This document shows positions 1-11,830 of a stretch of DNA of 64,000 bases, one piece after another (within the stretch, counting starts at the first letter, position 1; each line of letters opens with the position of its first letter). Below the pieces are notes generated by a model. The model was not told the DNA's origin. It made no database searches and saw only the letters and a program-made list of their open reading frames with translations. The translations under genes and the position numbers were made by a program. This stretch comes from Ailanthus altissimus (lineage: Eukaryota; Streptophyta; Magnoliopsida; Sapindales; Simaroubaceae), in assembly GCA_946807835.1 (NCBI GenBank), contig OX327683.1, positions 9,863,001 to 9,927,000 on the forward strand, read 5' to 3'.

Positions 1-2711
1 CCCAAGAAAGACCTTTAACCCTATCAAAAGCTTTGCTGATGTCTAGCTTTAGGGCTGTATAGCCTTTCTTTTCTTGCTTTATGCTTATAATTTTATAGAG
101 GTATTCATAAAAAGTATGATGTTGTTACTGATTAATTTATTAGGAATGAAAGCACACTGGTTTGGAGCACTAATGCTTTCCATGACTTTTTTAAGTTTAT
201 TGACTAGTGTTTTGGTAATGAATTTATAGATTAAATTACATAGGTTTATTGGCTTATAATCTAAGGGTTTGTTTAGGGTTCTATGTATTATGTATCAATA
301 TAATTAAAGTGTGATTAAGTTGGTCAAAGGTAACTATGTTGTTCAGAAAATAAAGGCCGTCTTCAAGAACATTAGCACTCACTTGGCTCCAATGACTCTG
401 GTAGAATTTAGCTGACAGTCCATCAGAACCTAGTGCCTTGTGAGAATTTGTCTACCATATTGCCCTGTTAACTTCTTCTCTTGAAAAAGAAGTAGAAAAC
501 TCTGCATTCATCTTTACTGTTATCTTTGGATCTATGACTTTCAAGGCTCCACTTCTAGTTATTAAATCTAGGCTCTAGAAGTAGTTGCAAAAGGTATGAC
601 CAATTCATCTTCATCTTCTACCCATCTTTCAGAGCTATCTAGGATGTCTTGAATTGTTTTTCCCTAATATTCTCTAAGTTGCTCTAGCATGAAATTTTTT
701 CATATTTTTGTCTCCTTCCTTGAACAAAGAGATTCTCGACCTCTGCCTCTAGTAAATTTCTTCTTCCTATAACAATTTATCAATTTTGAATTCAAGATCT
801 TGGATTTTAGATTTTGAGTCATATTGTTGGTGGTTTGATTTGTACTGCTTCAATTCCTCTGTGATCTAGTTCAGCTTCTTTTTCCATCCTCCAAATTAGT
901 TGGTGCTCCATTCTTTTAAAGCTTTTTTTATTCTTTCAACTTTGTAAGTAAATTTTTTTATCACATTCCTTCTTCGAAGACTAATTATGTTCCAACACTC
1001 CTTTACAGTATCTGCACATCCTTTTTCGGTATCCCAGAGGTCTTCGTAGTGAAACCTGCCCCTTTTCATTTTCTTCCCTTTGGTCCACTAATGTGATTCC
1101 CATCCCTCTAGCATGATTGGGCAGTGGTCTAAGCTTGTGGAGCAGTGGTCTAAGCTTGTGGAGATTAAATGAGAGACTTGGTGTTTTCCAAAAATGGATT
1201 TTAACTCCTCAATACTTAACAACTATCTAGTATCTCCTTAATTATGTGGGGCCAAATCTCTTATTTAACCAAGTAAAAGGAAAACTGTCACCATAGATTA
1301 AACAAATTACTTTGGACTTTGGCATTTCAAAAATCCTCAACAATAGCTAAAATCCTTGGTCTTCGCCTACTTTTCTCATCCATCTCCATGATCTCATTAA
1401 AATCCCTAAAACAAATCCATGGAAAATTGTTCATCATTGTTAATGTTGAAAATTGGTGATTCAACAATTTTGTATGGGTAAGAATTGAGATGAATACCAA
1501 GAGGAGAGTCATTATAAAGTCAAGTACACATTGGGTGTACAAGGAATGAGCAAAATGAAAGAAAAAAGAACGAGTATTGTTCATGTGAGGCACTATTCAC
1601 GTAGTTACTATTCACGCAGCAACTTTAGGATATTTCCTGTTTTGGCTCAATTGACTTCTTTAAGTGGGATTAGGACTTCTACAAGTAAGAACTCTTATTT
1701 CAACTAGGTTTAGGGTTTCTAAAGGTGTTTTATTCACTATATAAACCCTTCTAAACACAAGATTCAGATGAAGCATTTAAGGTTTCAAGATGTAATCATA
1801 AGAGAGAATAGAAGAGCTAGGTAGGCACTAAGTGTGTGGTGCACTAGGGTGTAACCTTTGAAGAGTGTTTTCTTTTAGTTCTTAAGTAAACAAAAGAAAC
1901 ACCATAGATCTTTTTGACTTAGATGCTCGGGCTATTCTTGTATTTCTTGTAAAAATCTCTTATGAGGAGATACTAAGAGGTCTTAGGGAGTTATGGTGAT
2001 CAAGGGTAGATACTTAGAGGTCTCTATGGGAGATACTAAGGGGGTCTTGTGGGATCATTGATGATGTAAGAAGATATTTAGTGATCTATATTAATAATAA
2101 GAAGCTGGATCATGGATCCTCTGTGGACATAGGCAATTTTGGGCCGAACCACGTATATCTTGTGTCTTATTGATTGGTTTATTTTCTTTATCTTTATTGG
2201 TGTGTTAATCTTATAAGTTCTTATTTATGGTGTGAGTTATGGTTTTTCGCTGCGCATAGAATAAAAAGGGTATCAAGGTTGTGGCTTAGTTGATGCCATA
2301 AAGGTATCAAACTGAAGTGCATGGCTTGATATCCACAACAATTAAACTTCGAAGGAGTCCCAAATGTGTTTACGCTATGATGCTTTAAACATTCCATACA
2401 CACCAGTTAATCTCCAGAGCCTTTTTTGTTGATCTTCTATTCGTGCATCAATATGGTTTTTGCTATAGGAGAAAAGGTGTAGGTTAATGTTGTTGTTCCA
2501 CAATATTGCTAACCCGCCTACAAGCATCTTCCTGCTAATTAGGAAAAAGTTTTCAAAATTCAAATTCTTTATTGTGCATCTCATTTGGTCTTCATGAGGC
2601 TTATTCACACAAAAATAAAATGTTAGGTTTATGGATATAGAGAATAAGCTTAAGAGCTCTGAATGTCCAGGGATTTGGCAGCCCTCAGACGTTCCAGATG
2701 ATGAGCCTCAT
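1..2711 (-). pseudogene. L1-type LINE ORF2 (endonuclease + reverse transcriptase), broken and LTR-interrupted
   Basis: On the minus strand the frame opens at 2711 with MRLIIWNV, the usual start of plant L1 ORF2 endonuclease (family form M-L-x-WN-x-RG). Further on come GGLAILWNN and WRLTGVYG (2608-2375), a DFNEI block near 1400, SDHCPIMLEGWESH near 1140-1100, and reverse-transcriptase blocks NQCAFIPNKLISNN (about 190-140) and LKLDISKAFDRV (about 50-15). ORF2 would nick DNA and copy the LINE RNA at the target. The window edge cuts it off within the RT domain. Many stops are present, and a solo LTR sits inside at 1444-2340; the endonuclease frame continues on both sides of it. Family is clear, activity is not possible. 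Confidence 0.85.
1444..2340 (+). mobile_element. Solo copia LTR, family A, copy 1
   Basis: An 897-bp segment starting TGTTGAAAATTGGTGATTCA and ending ATCCACAACA, so it has the TGTTG...CAACA ends of a copia LTR. Flanks GTTAA (1439-1443) and ATTAA (2341-2345) fit a 5-bp target duplication with one change. It interrupts the LINE ORF2 frame, which reads on at both sides. No internal retrotransposon sequence accompanies it, so it is a solo LTR. The same family recurs at 22161, 24590, 41392, 41791 and 44485. Confidence 0.8.
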
Positions 2712-3006
2712 AATTCTAAGTAAAGGTAGAATTCGGCCTTTGACAATTGGGAAGAATTTACTGTGATGACTAACTGGTATTCCTAATTTTTCATTTTCTC
2801 CACAGTTTATTCAATTAACTGTTGGGTTTGAATTTTGGGCTTCCTTTTTTCTAGACTCTCATCCACACAGCCATGGTCTATTTCTTTCCTTTTACCTCCT
2901 TCAAATTTCTTTGGGCTTACCTTAGCAAATATGGCCTTCTAGCCAAAATGTTTGAGCTCTTTTTCCCTTTTTTTTATTTTTTAAGGGCTTGGGTTATATT
3001 TTACTG
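2712..3006 (-). pseudogene. L1-type LINE ORF1 3' end and ORF1/ORF2 spacer
   Basis: On the minus strand, upstream of ORF2, this matches the pieces at 25600-25860 and 62830-63040: a basic tail with lysine runs followed by a stop. The three copies share a long stretch just before ORF2. Plant L1 ORF1 encodes an RNA-binding protein whose zinc knuckle is visible only in the 63.5-kb copy. The match ends near 3006, where unrelated LTR-element sequence begins. Confidence 0.65.
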
Positions 3007-5412
3007 GGGTGCTTGTATGTGAGATGTGTTCATCATACAAAACTTATACATATCTCATACATATATGTGCACAACGGAAGATTAAAATTAATACAATGAA
3101 CACATGTAATACATATTTATCAAATGAAAAACAAGATTGAGAAATTTAACCCATGAAGTCTTTGGATTAATTTGCTTAAAGTCCGCCATGAAATAAAACT
3201 TTGATCAATCCTAGCAATCAAGAATGGTGGGTTTGATTGTCTAGAATGGTAGTATGTTAATCCAGCATTTAGTTTAACTCTTAAACTTGATTCAAAGTTA
3301 AACCCTTTTAACTTAGTTAAATTTATTTTTATTTTATTCAACTCTTGAATAAAAACAAATTTAATCCATGTTTTGATAGCTAAATTAATTGAAGAAGATG
3401 ATGAATAGAAAATATTTTCAACTCTTGAAACATTTCAATTTTTGTTCTTCATTTCTCTCTTAATTTTCTAGCCAACCAAAATTAATTAAAATTTGTTTTA
3501 ATCAAATTAAATTAATTTATTTTATCTTTTGTTCAATTCTTGAACAAATTAAAACAAAACTATTTTAGTTATTACATATAGTAACCATTTATATATTAGT
3601 TTTGTTGTTCTAACACTTAAAATACAAAACAAAAAATTTTAATTTCTGAAATTGAAATGGCCACCAAAATTGTAAAATCTAAAAACTTAAAAACTTATGA
3701 ATTTTGAATTTCATTTCACTTTATATACTAATACATAAATTTCAAACTAATTTGAATTTCATTTGCTTTTAATTTAACTTAACTTAACCTTAGTTAATAT
3801 TTAACTTTAGTTAACATTTAACCTTAGTTAGGTTAGTTTAACTTAACCCTTAAGTTAAATAAATATTTAAATATTTTAACCATAGTTAACTAACTTAGCC
3901 ATGGTTAGGTTAACCTTTACATTAAGTAAAGTTAAGTTAACTTAACTTAACCTTATGGTTAACCTTTAACCATAGTTAAGTTAAATCATTTATTTAATAA
4001 TTAAATAAATAAATATTTATTTCAATTATTTAACAATTAAATAATCATAAAGTGAAATTATATTTATATCCTTATTAGGTTACCATGTTAACCTAAAGTG
4101 GATCCCACCATTTAATCATATACTTTAGTTAACTTAACCTTAGTAATTTGTTGAATTATACTATATTGAACCATTCAATACGGTAAACTGCCCAAGTGCT
4201 CAAAAAGTATATTTTATATTGGGACTCTCTAGGTCTACACCCGATTTGTCAAATGGAACTATTCCATGAATCCGTAATCGATGCCCCACGAACACGTTAC
4301 GAATATTACAAACCAACGTGTTAGACCATACAAGTTGAGATCATAACGTATACGTATAATCCTTCCATCATTAATACTCTGGATGTTCGGGGATATAGAT
4401 CAGCACCGTCAAATCCCTATTTGCTCATCCATAAACTTATCTCCAGATTCGTATCTCGATAAACAATATGCGCAAACACGTTTGTTATATTGTTTAACCC
4501 TGTGAAAAACTCTTTTCCCAGGTTTATACTTGTGGCCACAAGACTTTATGAAATACAATCTCGGAGCATCAGATATACAACTTACCTACGTAAGCTGATG
4601 GGTCCCGTATCTGCGTACACCAGACTCCAGAAGCATCAGACCATACCTAGCGACACATAGTGGTCAGACCATGAAAGGTCTCTAACATATGTGGAACCAA
4701 AGCATGGTGGATCACTCACAAGACCACCGTGGTGCTCAGGTCAAAGGACCACAAATACTACTCAACTCGAGAGGACCTTCCTTTGACGACTTCATAGGAT
4801 ATCTATTGGGGTCCTCGTGAGTCTGTTCAGTATCCAGTCTTGACTGGATACCCGCATGCTTATACAAGCTCTAAGCTCATGGTCAGCTAAGAACAACCAT
4901 CTGAACCAGTCAGATATAGACATACACTAATCTATATTATGTGAATTCACCGATAGACCCGTATGGGTGATCATAGATCAGGAACATTATGTTTGAGATA
5001 CACTTATATAATGATATTTCTTAGCACCTATTGCAACTCTTTGCAACTATATCACTACAAGTATACTCTCAGGTCTTTGTCCCATTATAGACAAGGTTCT
5101 AACTCTTTAGACCTCGCTGACTCTTATAAAACTGCTAACTCTTAACAGTACTAACTCTTAACATTTATAACTCTCAGCTTTCCTTACTATTAGTTCTGAT
5201 CTAAACTCCTTTAGATCAGATTTGAACTCTTTCAGATCAAACAATATCTGTAATATTACAAGCATTATACTATATAAATATGATATTAATAATTTTTATT
5301 CGAAATGTTTATTGTATAAATATTACACAATTAATATTCATACAATATTGAAATGGCACGTAAGCACAAGCTCCAACAAAAACATGTTATTTCCTAAAAT
5401 ATGTATTCACAC
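3007..5412 (-). mobile_element. Noncoding part of an LTR retrotransposon (LTR and 3' untranslated region)
   Basis: No coding domain is visible. The stretch 4050-5000 has a higher GC content and a non-simple texture that stands out from its surroundings, as in long untranslated regions of copia/LARD-type elements. The left edge abruptly replaces LINE sequence near 3006, and the right edge abruptly meets satellite at 5413. Orientation is inferred only from the general look of the minus strand. The short reading frames at 3120-3341 and 4963-5416 show no family signal. The exact ends were not resolved. Confidence 0.4.
3768..3990. repeat. TTAACCnTAGTTAA-type short degenerate repeat
   Basis: The motif TTAACTTAACC / TTAACCTTAGTTAA recurs many times with small changes and mixed orientation. 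It is a self-complementary, AT-rich simple repeat inside the noncoding LTR-element segment. No function is evident. Confidence 0.6.
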
Positions 5413-6285
5413 TTAATTAATTTTTTTATATTTTGATAGATGGTGAATTATAATATTTAACATAATTAAAATCAAAATAGATTTATAGTTATTACATTTA
5501 ATGTAATTGAAATTAGTATAATAAGATTTAAAGTAATTGAAATTGAAATATGATTTGAAATTATAATATTTAACGTAACTGAACTCGAAAGTTAGATTTG
5601 GAATTATAATATATAACATAATTAAAATTAAAATTAGATTTGTAATAATAACATTTAACATAATTGAAATCGAAATAGGATTTAAAATTATAATTTTTTA
5701 TGTAATTGAACTCAAAATAAGATTTAAAATTATAATATTTAACATAATTGAACTCGAAATTAGATTTGGAATTACAATATTTAACGAAATTGAATTTTAA
5801 TTTGGAATAATAATATTTCATGTAATTGAATTCGAAATATGATTTAAAATTATAATATTGAACATAATTAAACTCAAAATTAGATTAGAAATTATAATAT
5901 TTAATATAATTAAAATTAAAATTAGATTTAGAATAATAATTTAACGTGATTAAAATCGAAATATGATTTAGAATTATAATATTTAATGAAATTGAACTTG
6001 AAATTAGTTTTGAAATTATAATATTTAACATAATTAAAATCAAATTTAAATTTGTAATAATAACATTTAACGTAATTAAATTTGAAATAGAATTTAAAAT
6101 TATAATATTTAACATATTTGAACTTGAAATTAAATTTAAAATTATAATATTTAACATAATTGAAATTAAACTCGAAATTAGATTTAAAATTATAATATTT
6201 AAGGTAATTGAAATCGAAATTGAATTTAGAATAATAATATTTGAAGTAATTAAAATTAAATTTTTTATTTTTTAAAAAATAATTT
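5413..6285 (-). repeat. Compound AT satellite, array 1 (minus orientation)
   Basis: Read on the minus strand, the array is a conserved 18-bp core, AATTAYGTTAAATRTTAT, followed by a variable number of 6-bp spacers of the form AATTYN. Unit length is therefore 18 + 6n, always a multiple of three. This is why two frames stay open for more than 80-120 codons (Asn/Tyr/Phe/Lys- and Ile/Leu/Asn-rich). Those frames are not treated as genes. A near copy lies at 29440-30420 in the same orientation. Confidence 0.85.
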
Positions 6286-6817
6286 GAGAATTCTCGATCT
6301 AACCCGACCATTTTGAAGTAAAAAAAATTTAGAAAGTTTTTACTTGCCCCGACTTGACCCGTCCCGTCTCATCCCGACCTAAAGTCAGGTCAAAATTTAT
6401 CCTGACTAGAAAGGTGTTCAAACACTTTTCTCCATTTTGATCGAGTTTAAAAATGATTTGAAAATTCTCAAACTTGACCCAAACTTAAAGTTACCTACCC
6501 TTATAAAAAATTTCAAAATTTTTAATTTCTAAAAAAAAGTGAATTCGCATATTTGGTAGAAAAAATAACATAATTAGTAAATTATCATTCTTTAATTAAT
6601 AAAAAATAATCTATTTATTTATGATTTAAAAAACAATAGTCTAAAACATCGGCCATTTATAAAAAAATTCTCTTTTGATTTTGGCTCATACTTTCTTATT
6701 TTATTTGACAGGCTCTTTTAAGCTTTCTTGTGTTATTTGTCAGAGATAGAAAGGACAGAGTAGAAGACGCAGACTGAAACTGCGTTTTATTTTATTATAT
6801 GAATAAAAACACATACA
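6286..6817. repeat. Duplicated module next to satellite (copy 1 of 2)
   Basis: Single-copy-looking DNA that recurs at 30421-31014 in the same order after the same satellite. Landmarks are a CCCGAC/CCCGTC-rich stretch with AAAGTCAGGTCA, the phrase AACATCGGCCATTTATAAA, and a tail AGAAAGGACAG...GACGCAGA...GACTGAAAC. The shared order shows that satellite and module travelled as one unit. No reading frame or transposase is visible. Confidence 0.75.
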
Positions 6818-6835
6818 AATAGCTCAATCTTAGGG

Positions 6836-6885
6836 CAACGCTGGAAGCCGGCTGTGCCATACAGCCGGTTGTCTCAGCCTTAATA
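6836..6885 (+). repeat. Hairpin-tipped repeat F, partial copy 1
   Basis: CCGGCTGT (6848-6855) and ACAGCCGG (6861-6868) pair around the 5-nt loop GCCAT. The same hairpin layout occurs at about 11031-11060 and 14012-14038. Here only the tip seems present; the sequence then runs into AT-rich DNA and satellite. Confidence 0.55.
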
Positions 6886-6999
6886 TTTAGTTAAATATCA
6901 AGAAACACGTACACAACTGGTTAATTAAAAAATATCAAAAGCCCTCTTTAATATTTAGTTAAATATAAAATATATCTTTTAAAATTAAATTATTAATAA

Positions 7000-8365
7000 A
7001 AAATTTCTTTATAATATTAAAATATTAAAAATAATATATTACATTGTATGTTATAATTTTAATTTTAATAATATTAAATTTTATAACTTTGATTCTAATT
7101 TCAATTTCAATTACATTAAATTTTATAATTTTAATTTCAATTATGTTAAATATTATAAGTTCAATTCTAATTTTATTTTAATTAGGTTAAATAATTTTAA
7201 TTTCAAATCTAATTTTAATTTCAATTTTAATTATGTTAAATGTTATCATTTTAATTTTAAATTTAATTTTAATTACGTTAAATGATACAATTCCAATTTT
7301 AATTACGTTAAATATTATAATTTTAATTTCAATTTGAATTATGTTAAATGTTACAATTTTAATTCCAATTCCAATTCCAATTTCAATTATGTTAAAATGT
7401 TATAATTTCAAATCCAATTTCAATTATGTTAAAATGTTATAATTTCAAATCTAATTTCAATTTTAATTACATTAAATGTTATCATTTCAATTCCTATTTC
7501 AATTTCAATTACGTTAAATGTTATAATTTCAATTACGTTAAGTGTTGTAATTTCAATTCTAATTCTGATTTCAATTTTAATTACATTAAAGGTTATAATT
7601 GTAATTTCAATGTCAATTTCAATTACATTAAATGTTATAATTCCAATTTCAATTACGTTAAATGTTATAATTCTAATTCCATTTCGATTTCATTTATATT
7701 AAGTGTTATATTTTAAATCGAACGTTAAAAGTTACAATTCTAATTTCGATTATGTTAAATATTACAATTATAATTCTAATTTTAATTACATAAAATATTA
7801 TAATTTCAATTTCAATATTACTTACTTTAAATATTATAATTCAAATTCCAATTCAATTTTAATTACATTAAAATTATATTTTCATTTTCATTTTCAATTA
7901 AGTGTTAAATGTTATAATCCAATTCCAATTCTAATTTTAATGACCTAAAATAATATAATTTCAATTTCAGTTTTAAGTACGTTAAATGTTATAATTTCAA
8001 TTTTAATTTTAATTTTAATTACGTTAAACATTATAATTTCAATTTCAATTTCAACTTCAATTATGTTAAACGTTATAATTCCAATTCTAATTTTAAAATC
8101 AATTTCAATTACGTTAAATATTATAATTAATAATTTTAATTTCAATAACATTAAATATTATAATTTTAATTCTAATTTTAATTTTAATTTTAATAACGTT
8201 AAATATTATAATTTTAATTCTAATTCCAATTATAATTTTAATAACATTAAATGCTATAATTTTAATTCTAATTTCAATTTTAATTACGTTAAATCTTATA
8301 ATTCTAATTTCAGTTTTGTTAAATGTTATAATTCCAAATCCAATTTCAATTTGATATTGTATAAT
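7000..8365 (+). repeat. Compound AT satellite, array 2 (plus orientation)
   Basis: Same 18-bp core plus 6-bp spacer design as array 1 but on the plus strand, with cores such as TTACGTTAAATGTTATAATT and spacers TTCAATT, TCTAATT, TCCAATT. Arrays 1 and 2 face each other across the 6.3-7.0 kb spacer. Open frames here (for example 7426-7716 and 8063-8392) are by-products of the unit length. Confidence 0.85.
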
Positions 8366-8392
8366 TGGTTTATATTTAAAAAATATATTTAA

Positions 8393-8966
8393 AATAAATT
8401 AAATTAAATGATAAAAATTTGAAAAACTAATCTGTAACTATTGTCGGAAACGGCGGTCGATTGACGCCAGACGCCATTTTTTGGTGATACTCCAGCGATA
8501 AAAAAAAATCAAATTTTACATTATTAAACTCTATTTTTCTTAATTTACACAATTATGGATCATTTTTTACAAAATAAAAAAGATTAAAAAATGTCAATTG
8601 TAGTGATGAGGAGTAATAGCCACCATCACCCCTATCAAATGGTGGGGCGGTGACTTACACCACCCTTACCTATGGATAGATCGCCATCTATCTATAGGTA
8701 AGGGTGGTGTAAGTCACCGCCCCACTATTTGATAGCGAGCGACGAAGGCCGCTGCCTCTCACCACCATATTTGGTCATTTTTTAGTCTTTTTCTTCTAAA
8801 AATGTTTTCACTATTGTGTAAATCAGAAAAAATAGACTCTAATGGCTTAAAATATGATCTTTCTTATGCCAGAGACTCACCGAACAATGACACCATCGTC
8901 GTCTCCGATGATAGTTATATATTCTTTTTTTTAATGATTTATCATTTAATTTAATTTTTTGTAAAA
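8393..8966. mobile_element. Foldback (long inverted repeat) element, family D
   Basis: The whole segment is one inverted repeat. The outer arms share ATTAAATGATAAA and TAACTATYRTCGGARACG; the middle arms share ATTTACACAAT and CTCTATTTTT. The centre (8633-8734) has two 49-bp arms with only two mismatches around the 4-nt loop CGCC. No protein is encoded, so it would be non-autonomous. Related central sequence with TTTACACAGTGGTGGGATCA recurs at 23170-23560, 24430-24530 and 32160-32260. Ends and target duplication were not determined. Confidence 0.7.
8633..8734. repeat. Central 49-bp-arm hairpin of the foldback element
   Basis: Left arm 8633-8681 and right arm 8686-8734 are reverse complements apart from two mismatches; the loop is CGCC. 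The arms are GC-richer than the surroundings (GGTGGGGCGGTGACTTACAC on the left). RNA or single-stranded DNA from this site would fold into a long stem. Confidence 0.9.
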
Positions 8967-9099
8967 AAAGTTTTAAAATATTACCAAATATATAATGGCA
9001 TATATTATTTTGTGCCATGTTCTAAATTTTAATTTAATTATGTGGTTAAATTATTTTTTTATCTTTCCACCATTAAAACTAACGATAAAAGTTAACCGA

Positions 9100-9645
9100 T
9101 TAGGAAAAATTAAGTATTTTATCTCTAATTGGGATAAAAGTTGTATTTATACCTAAAATATTATGGTAAATTTATTGTTATCCCTTAAATCTTATAATTC
9201 GGATTTCAATTCTAATTTCAACTACATTAAATATTATAATTTTAATTACAATTTTAATTTTTATTAGATTAAATAATTTCAATTCTAAATTTAATTTAAA
9301 TTTTGATTTTAATTACACAAATTTTATAATTTGACTTATAATTTTAATTTCAAATACGTTAAATGATATAATTTCAATTCCAATTTCAATTTTAATCTCA
9401 ATTACGTTAAATATTATTACGTCAAATTTTAATTTCAAATTCAATTTTAATTTCAATTGGGATTCGGAAAATACTTAATTAGGAAAAATTAAGTATTTTA
9501 TCTCTAATTGGGATAAAAGTTGTATTTATACCTAAAATATTATGGTAAATTTATTGTTATCCCTTAAATCTTATAATTCGGATTTCAATTCTAATTTCAA
9601 CTACATTAAATATTATAATTTTAATTATAATTCTAATTTTAATTT
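9100..9645 (+). repeat. Direct duplication, about 165 bp, offset 379 bp
   Basis: The block beginning TTAGGAAAAATTAAGTATTT at 9100 recurs at 9479 and stays almost identical for about 165 bp, through the start of the satellite, before the copies diverge. This indicates a fairly recent local duplication joining the foldback flank to the satellite. Confidence 0.8.
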
Positions 9646-10390
9646 CAAATTCAATTTTAATTACGTCAAATGTTACAATTCTAATTTTAATTAATTTAAA
9701 TGTTATAATTTTAATTTCAATTATGTTAATTATTATAATTCAAATTTTAATTTTAATTATATTAAATATTAATTTTCCAAATCCAATTTCAATTTCAAGT
9801 ACATACAATGTTATAATTACAATTACAATTTTAATTTCAATTATATTAAATGTTATAATTTCAATTCTAATTTTAATTTTAATTATATTAAATATCATAA
9901 TTCCAATTTCAATTTCGATTTCACTGACATTCAATGTTATAATTGTAATTCCAATTTCGATTTCAATTATTTTAAAATTATAATTTCTATTTTTATTTTT
10001 ATTATGTTAAATGTTATAATTTTAATTCTAATTTTAGTTACATAAAATATTATAATTCTAATTTCAGTTTCAAATACGTTAAATGTTATAATTACAATTA
10101 CTATTTTAATTTTAATTTTAATTACGTTAAGCATATAATTTTAATTTCAACTTCAATTACGTTAAACATTATAATTTTAATTTCAACTTTAATTACGTTA
10201 AATGTTATTATTCCAATTCCAATTCTAATTTAAATTTCAATTACATTAAATATTATAAATTCAAATCTAATTTTAATTTCAATTATATTAAATATTATAA
10301 TTACAATTCTAATTTCAATTACCTTAGATGTTGTAATTCTAAACCCACTTTCAATTTCAAGTATATAGATGTTATAATTCCACTTCCACT
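9180..10390 (+). repeat. Compound AT satellite, array 3 (plus orientation)
   Basis: Core AATTAYRTTAAATNTTATAATT with 6-bp spacers, as in array 2, interrupted by the 9479 duplication. Some units carry CATACAATG or ACATAAAATA variants of the core. No coding capacity is claimed. Confidence 0.85.
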
Positions 10391-11018
10391 TCTGATTCAA
10401 AATTTGAATTTGTTATATATTTTTTGAAATTAAGAGTTGGAATGTTAAGATAGTTTAAATTCCTTGAAAATTAAAAAAAAAATCCAAAATATAAATACAT
10501 CCCAAAAAAAAAAGTAAAGGTCAAAAGCTAAAAACAACTCAAAAACTTTAATTTAGCTTAATTAAAATATTTCATTATATATTTTTAAATTTTATTTATA
10601 ATTTTAATAAAAAGTGGTTAATGAATATTAATTATTTATTAACTTAAAACAATAATTACTATTTTAAGTATGAAGTTAAATAAAATATAATAAGAAATTA
10701 AAGATTAAATATAAAAATTTAAATTTAAATACCACATGGCGTGACGCCATGTGGCGATGCCTTTTCTATTAACCATGGTTATTTATGACACATATAAAAT
10801 ATCTCCCTTTGTATTATATTATATTTTTTGTGAAGTTAAATGCAAACTCGCAATTTATAAATAAGTGGGGACACCCTATTATATTTGTGGGTGAGAGGTG
10901 CAAAAGTGAGAACAAATCCTACATTAAGTGGGATACAATATACAACAAGTTGTGGATGTAAAAAGTAAAAATATATTACATAATATAAGTGAAAGTTATT
11001 TTATGGGTGTACTAAATA
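10391..11018. other. AT-rich intervening DNA, no gene seen
   Basis: No protein domain or RNA gene is visible. The stretch contains a perfect 23-bp palindrome (10732-10754) and the phrases AAGTGGGGACACCC and ATTAAGTGGGATACAATA, which resemble 12780-12830 loosely. Confidence 0.5.
10732..10754. repeat. Perfect GC-rich palindrome in AT-rich DNA
   Basis: CCACATGGCGT pairs with ACGCCATGTGG around a single G. It stands in otherwise strongly AT-rich sequence. It may be the tip of a degraded inverted-repeat element or a protein-binding site; neither can be shown here. Confidence 0.8.
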
Positions 11019-11019
11019 A

Positions 11020-11345
11020 GGGATTAATTACAGTACAGTTGATTGTGCCATACAGCTAGCTTACGTTAGCTAAGGTCACCGATAATGTTATTTTGGCTTT
11101 TATCATAAAGGCCCATCTATTAATAAAATTAATATATAAAATCATAATTATAAATTTTGAATCAATTAAGTCAAAAAAAAATTTAAAAAGCAAATAATTT
11201 TATTATAATTTTTTTGATAAATCAAACATATTTTATATAAAAATTTGTAAACATATTTTATATAAATTTTATAAACATAAATTAAATATTATTCTAATGA
11301 TAATGACCAATAAAAAATAAAGAAAAAATACATATAAAAAAATTT
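11020..11345 (+). mobile_element. Hairpin-tipped repeat F, copy 2
   Basis: Starts GGGATTAATTACAGTACAG, then an imperfect hairpin around TGCCATACAGC. It aligns along about 320 bp with 13995-14325, including AATAATTTTATTATAAT, AAACATAAATTAAATATTAT and TCTAATGATAA near the right end. No coding capacity, so it is a non-autonomous element. Satellite follows directly, as it does after copy 1. Confidence 0.65.
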
Positions 11346-11530
11346 AATTTCAATTAAATTAAATATTATAATTTTATATTCAATTATATTAAATGGTATA
11401 ATTCTAATTTCAATTTTAATTACGTAAAATATTATAATTTTAAATCCAATTTCAATTACATTAAATGTTATAATTCAAATTTTAATTTTAATTTTAATTG
11501 TGTTAAATATTATAATTTGAATTTTAATAT
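11346..11530 (+). repeat. Compound AT satellite, array 4 (short, plus)
   Basis: Four to five units of the 18-bp core plus 6-bp spacer type, ending where mitochondrial-like sequence begins. Confidence 0.75.
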
Positions 11531-11534
11531 AACA

Positions 11535-11830
11535 TAGTAACATAGTAAAGTAAAAAAAACGACGATAATTCTCAACCCGAGATATTAGAATGTGCAAAAA
11601 TCAATGGGTGTCGGAGCTGCTACAATTGCTTCAACGAATTGAAGAAAATGTTGGATCAACAGAAAGGGGTACTATGAGCCCTTTGCCCCACGTATCTAAC
11701 TAGCTCACATGATTCACTAGTTCCACCGAAGTGACCTTTAGAGAGATTTAATCGATATAGGGGGTGCGCTTAAAGCGGGGGGTATGCTATCCTTATTGGG
11801 CTAGGCCCTCCCCCATAAGGCCTCACCGTC
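11535..11830 (+). other. Nuclear insertion of mitochondrial DNA (NUMT) between satellite arrays
   Basis: This block has clearly higher GC content than the satellite on both sides. It contains a recognisable start of the mitochondrial atp9 coding sequence (11582-11633) with its CCCGAG-type leader, then GC-rich noncoding DNA (TAGGGGGTGCGCTTAAAGCG, GGGCTAGGCCCTCCCCC) that also looks mitochondrial. Satellite resumes in opposite orientation at about 11835. The atp9 part is the firm evidence; the remainder is inferred from composition. Confidence 0.6.
11582..11633 (+). pseudogene. atp9: atp9 (ATP synthase subunit c) 5' fragment
   Basis: Reads as the first 17 codons of plant mitochondrial atp9, the membrane ring subunit of ATP synthase: start codon changed to ATA, then LE, with Gly changed to Cys (TGT), AK, and after a one-base insertion a run ending GAATIAS (GGAGCTGCTACAATTGCTTCA type). 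The similarity stops at 11633. It is too short and damaged to be expressed and lies in nuclear repeat DNA, so it is a relic of organelle DNA. Confidence 0.75.
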
